From: an uncultured Planctomycetaceae bacterium
Lineage (GTDB): Bacteria; Planctomycetota; Planctomycetia; Pirellulales; Pirellulaceae
Reading direction: 5' to 3'
Assembly: GCA_937967755.1 (NCBI GenBank)
Contig: CALBTA010000386.1
Location: forward strand, 1-7,060
DNA: 7,060 nucleotides
Made by a program: the position numbers and the translations under genes. Below are positions 6,087 through 7,060 of the stretch, one piece after another; position 1 is the first letter of the stretch, and the number at the start of each line of letters is the position of its first letter. Below the pieces are notes generated by a model. It searched no databases. It saw only the letters and a list, made by a program, of their open reading frames with translations, and was not told the DNA's origin.

Positions 6087-6129
6087 GCTTTTCGCTCCGC
6101 GAAAAGCAGTTGTTCGCGGAGCGAACAAC
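6087..6129. terminator. Tandem perfect hairpins between convergent genes (candidate two-way terminator)
   Basis: Hairpin A: GCTTTTCGC (6087-6095), loop TCC, GCGAAAAGC (6099-6107). Hairpin B: GTTGTTCGC (6109-6117), loop GGA, GCGAACAAC (6121-6129). Each has a perfect 9-bp stem and a 3-base loop, and the loops are complementary. The pair can also refold into one 13-bp stem, TTCGCTCCGCGAA (6091-6103) with TTCGCGGAGCGAA (6113-6125). It lies 12 bases after the sigma stop and 11 bases beyond the metF stop. No T-run follows on either strand, so a canonical intrinsic terminator is not shown. Transcript 3'-end protection or a dispersed repeat are alternatives. Confidence 0.6.
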
Positions 6130-6140
6130 GACAATCTAAC

Positions 6141-7052
6141 CTACACCGGCATCGACACGGCGTTCAGCACGCCGGAGGTCGCTTGCGATTTGTTGAGTAC
6201 GTAGAAGTGAACGCCGGGAATGCCTGCGTCGATGAGCTGTTGCACTTGCTCCGTCGCGAATTCAACGCCGACTTGGAACTGCCAGTCGGCGTCGTCTTCC
6301 TTTTCGGCCAGGCGGTCGACGAACGTCTTGGGAAGCTCCGCGCCGCACATCGCGGTGATGCGCTGAATCTGCGATAGGTTCGTGACGGGCAATACGCCTG
6401 GCACCAGCGGCACGTTGATGCCCGCCTGCTGGTAACGTTCGCGGAAGCTGAAGAAGTCGGCGTTGTCGTAGAACAGTTGGGTCACAACGACATCGGCACC
6501 CGCGTCAACTTTCCGCTTCAAGTTTTCTAGATCGACCGCGGGGCTGGGGGCTTCCTGATGCGTCTCAGGATAGCCGGCTACGGCGATGCCGAAGTTGTCG
6601 AATTCGCGGCGGATGACCTCGACCAGTTCGTTCGCGTAGCTCAGGCCGTTTTCGACCGGGCGGAACTCAGTCTCGCCCTGCGGTGGATCGCCGCGCAGCG
6701 CCACGATGTAATCGACGCCGCGCTCGACCGCTTCGAATAGGTACGCCCGCAACTCATCAACCGTCGAGCCGACGCAGGTCAGGTGCGAGGCGACCGGCAA
6801 GCCGTGATCGGATTTTACCTTCGCGATAATGTCGAGTGTTTTATCCTGCGTCGAACCTCCCGCGCCGTACGTACATGTAATGAAACTCGGCGAAAACTCC
6901 ATCAGCTTCTGCACGTGCCGGTGCAAAGCTGTTTCTCCGGCGGACGTCTTTGGCGGGAAGAGCTCGAACGAGAGCGCGAATTCACCGGGGGCATAGCACT
7001 CGGCGAGCGGTCTCGATTGCGGATTGCGGAATGCGGTTTGCGAATTTGTCAT
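6141..7052 (-). CDS. metF: 5,10-methylenetetrahydrofolate reductase (FAD-dependent MetF)
   Basis: A 303-residue cytoplasmic flavoprotein that reduces methylenetetrahydrofolate to 5-methyltetrahydrofolate, the methyl donor for methionine synthesis. The length fits bacterial MetF (about 290-300). Signatures in order: SFELFPPKT with the catalytic-type Glu30, TCTYGAGGST (59-68), ASHLTC (88-93), ALRGDPP (118-124) with the FAD/folate-site Asp122, AGYPETH (159-165), TQLFYD (191-196), PGVLPV (218-223) and the C-terminal HFYVLN (282-287). The ATG at 7052 is the only in-frame start visible before the conserved core; no GTG or TTG occurs in codons 2-30. Only eight upstream bases are in the window, and they show no ribosome binding site. 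Codons 4-13 are made of a 7-bp tandem repeat. It is convergent with the sigma gene, 66 bases apart. Neighbours upstream are not visible. Confidence 0.95.
   Translation of the reverse strand: MTNSQTAFRNPQSRPLAECYAPGEFALSFELFPPKTSAGETALHRHVQKLMEFSPSFITCTYGAGGSTQDKTLDIIAKVKSDHGLPVASHLTCVGSTVDELRAYLFEAVERGVDYIVALRGDPPQGETEFRPVENGLSYANELVEVIRREFDNFGIAVAGYPETHQEAPSPAVDLENLKRKVDAGADVVVTQLFYDNADFFSFRERYQQAGINVPLVPGVLPVTNLSQIQRITAMCGAELPKTFVDRLAEKEDDADWQFQVGVEFATEQVQQLIDAGIPGVHFYVLNKSQATSGVLNAVSMPV
7015..7042. repeat. Four tandem heptamers at the 5' end of metF
   Basis: On the plus strand: GATTGCG, GATTGCG, GAATGCG, GTTTGCG, contiguous and in exact 7-base register. They encode residues 4-13 of MetF on the minus strand. 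Seven is not a multiple of three, so gain or loss of one unit would shift the reading frame ahead of the catalytic domain. Confidence 0.8.
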
Positions 7053-7060
7053 TGTGTCAA

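Noticed and set aside
5214..6134. Minus-strand open frame of 306 codons opposite the sigma gene
   Set aside because: It is antisense to the fully conserved sigma regions 2-4; its protein resembles nothing I know. The minus-strand frame at 4374-5192 is rejected for the same reason.

Overview
This window reads as a piece of a moderately GC-rich bacterial chromosome, most likely from a planctomycete (Pirellulales-like). That call is an inference. It rests on the style of the proteins (a short DUF3417-type glucan phosphorylase, a primary sigma factor with a long insert after region 1.2, and a small CPNCG zinc-ribbon protein) and on palindrome-rich intergenic DNA with TTTTTCAACG and TCGCTCCGCGA motifs, which I associate with that group from memory. 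No mobile element, phage gene, CRISPR array, tRNA or rRNA was seen.

Layout, left to right. Positions 1-2323 (minus) hold glgP followed by the start of a small zinc-ribbon gene; the two overlap by four bases (GTGA), so they are probably translationally coupled. Positions 2324-3249 hold about 0.9 kb with no convincing gene. This stretch contains a TATAAT promoter just upstream of glgP, a run of fold-back (inverted-repeat) elements including a gapless 114-bp near-palindrome, and, at its far end, a near-consensus minus-strand sigma-70 promoter whose -10 lies inside a TGTATA-G-TATACA palindrome. Positions 3250-4134 (minus) encode an Fpg/Nei-family DNA glycosylase. A 287-bp divergent spacer follows. 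Positions 4422-6074 (plus) encode the housekeeping sigma factor, starting with TTG behind a strong ribosome binding site. Positions 6087-6129 hold two tandem perfect hairpins that can refold into one longer hairpin, between convergent genes. Positions 6141-7052 (minus) encode MetF, whose first codons include four tandem copies of a 7-bp repeat.

The genes are ordinary housekeeping functions: storage-glucan breakdown, oxidative base repair, transcription initiation and one-carbon metabolism. They do not form one pathway or operon; only glgP and the zinc-ribbon gene look co-translated. I see no defence, secondary-metabolite or other novel multi-gene system. The unexplained content is non-coding: the structured region between glgP and the glycosylase gene, the bistable hairpin pair after the sigma gene, and the heptamer tract at the start of metF.
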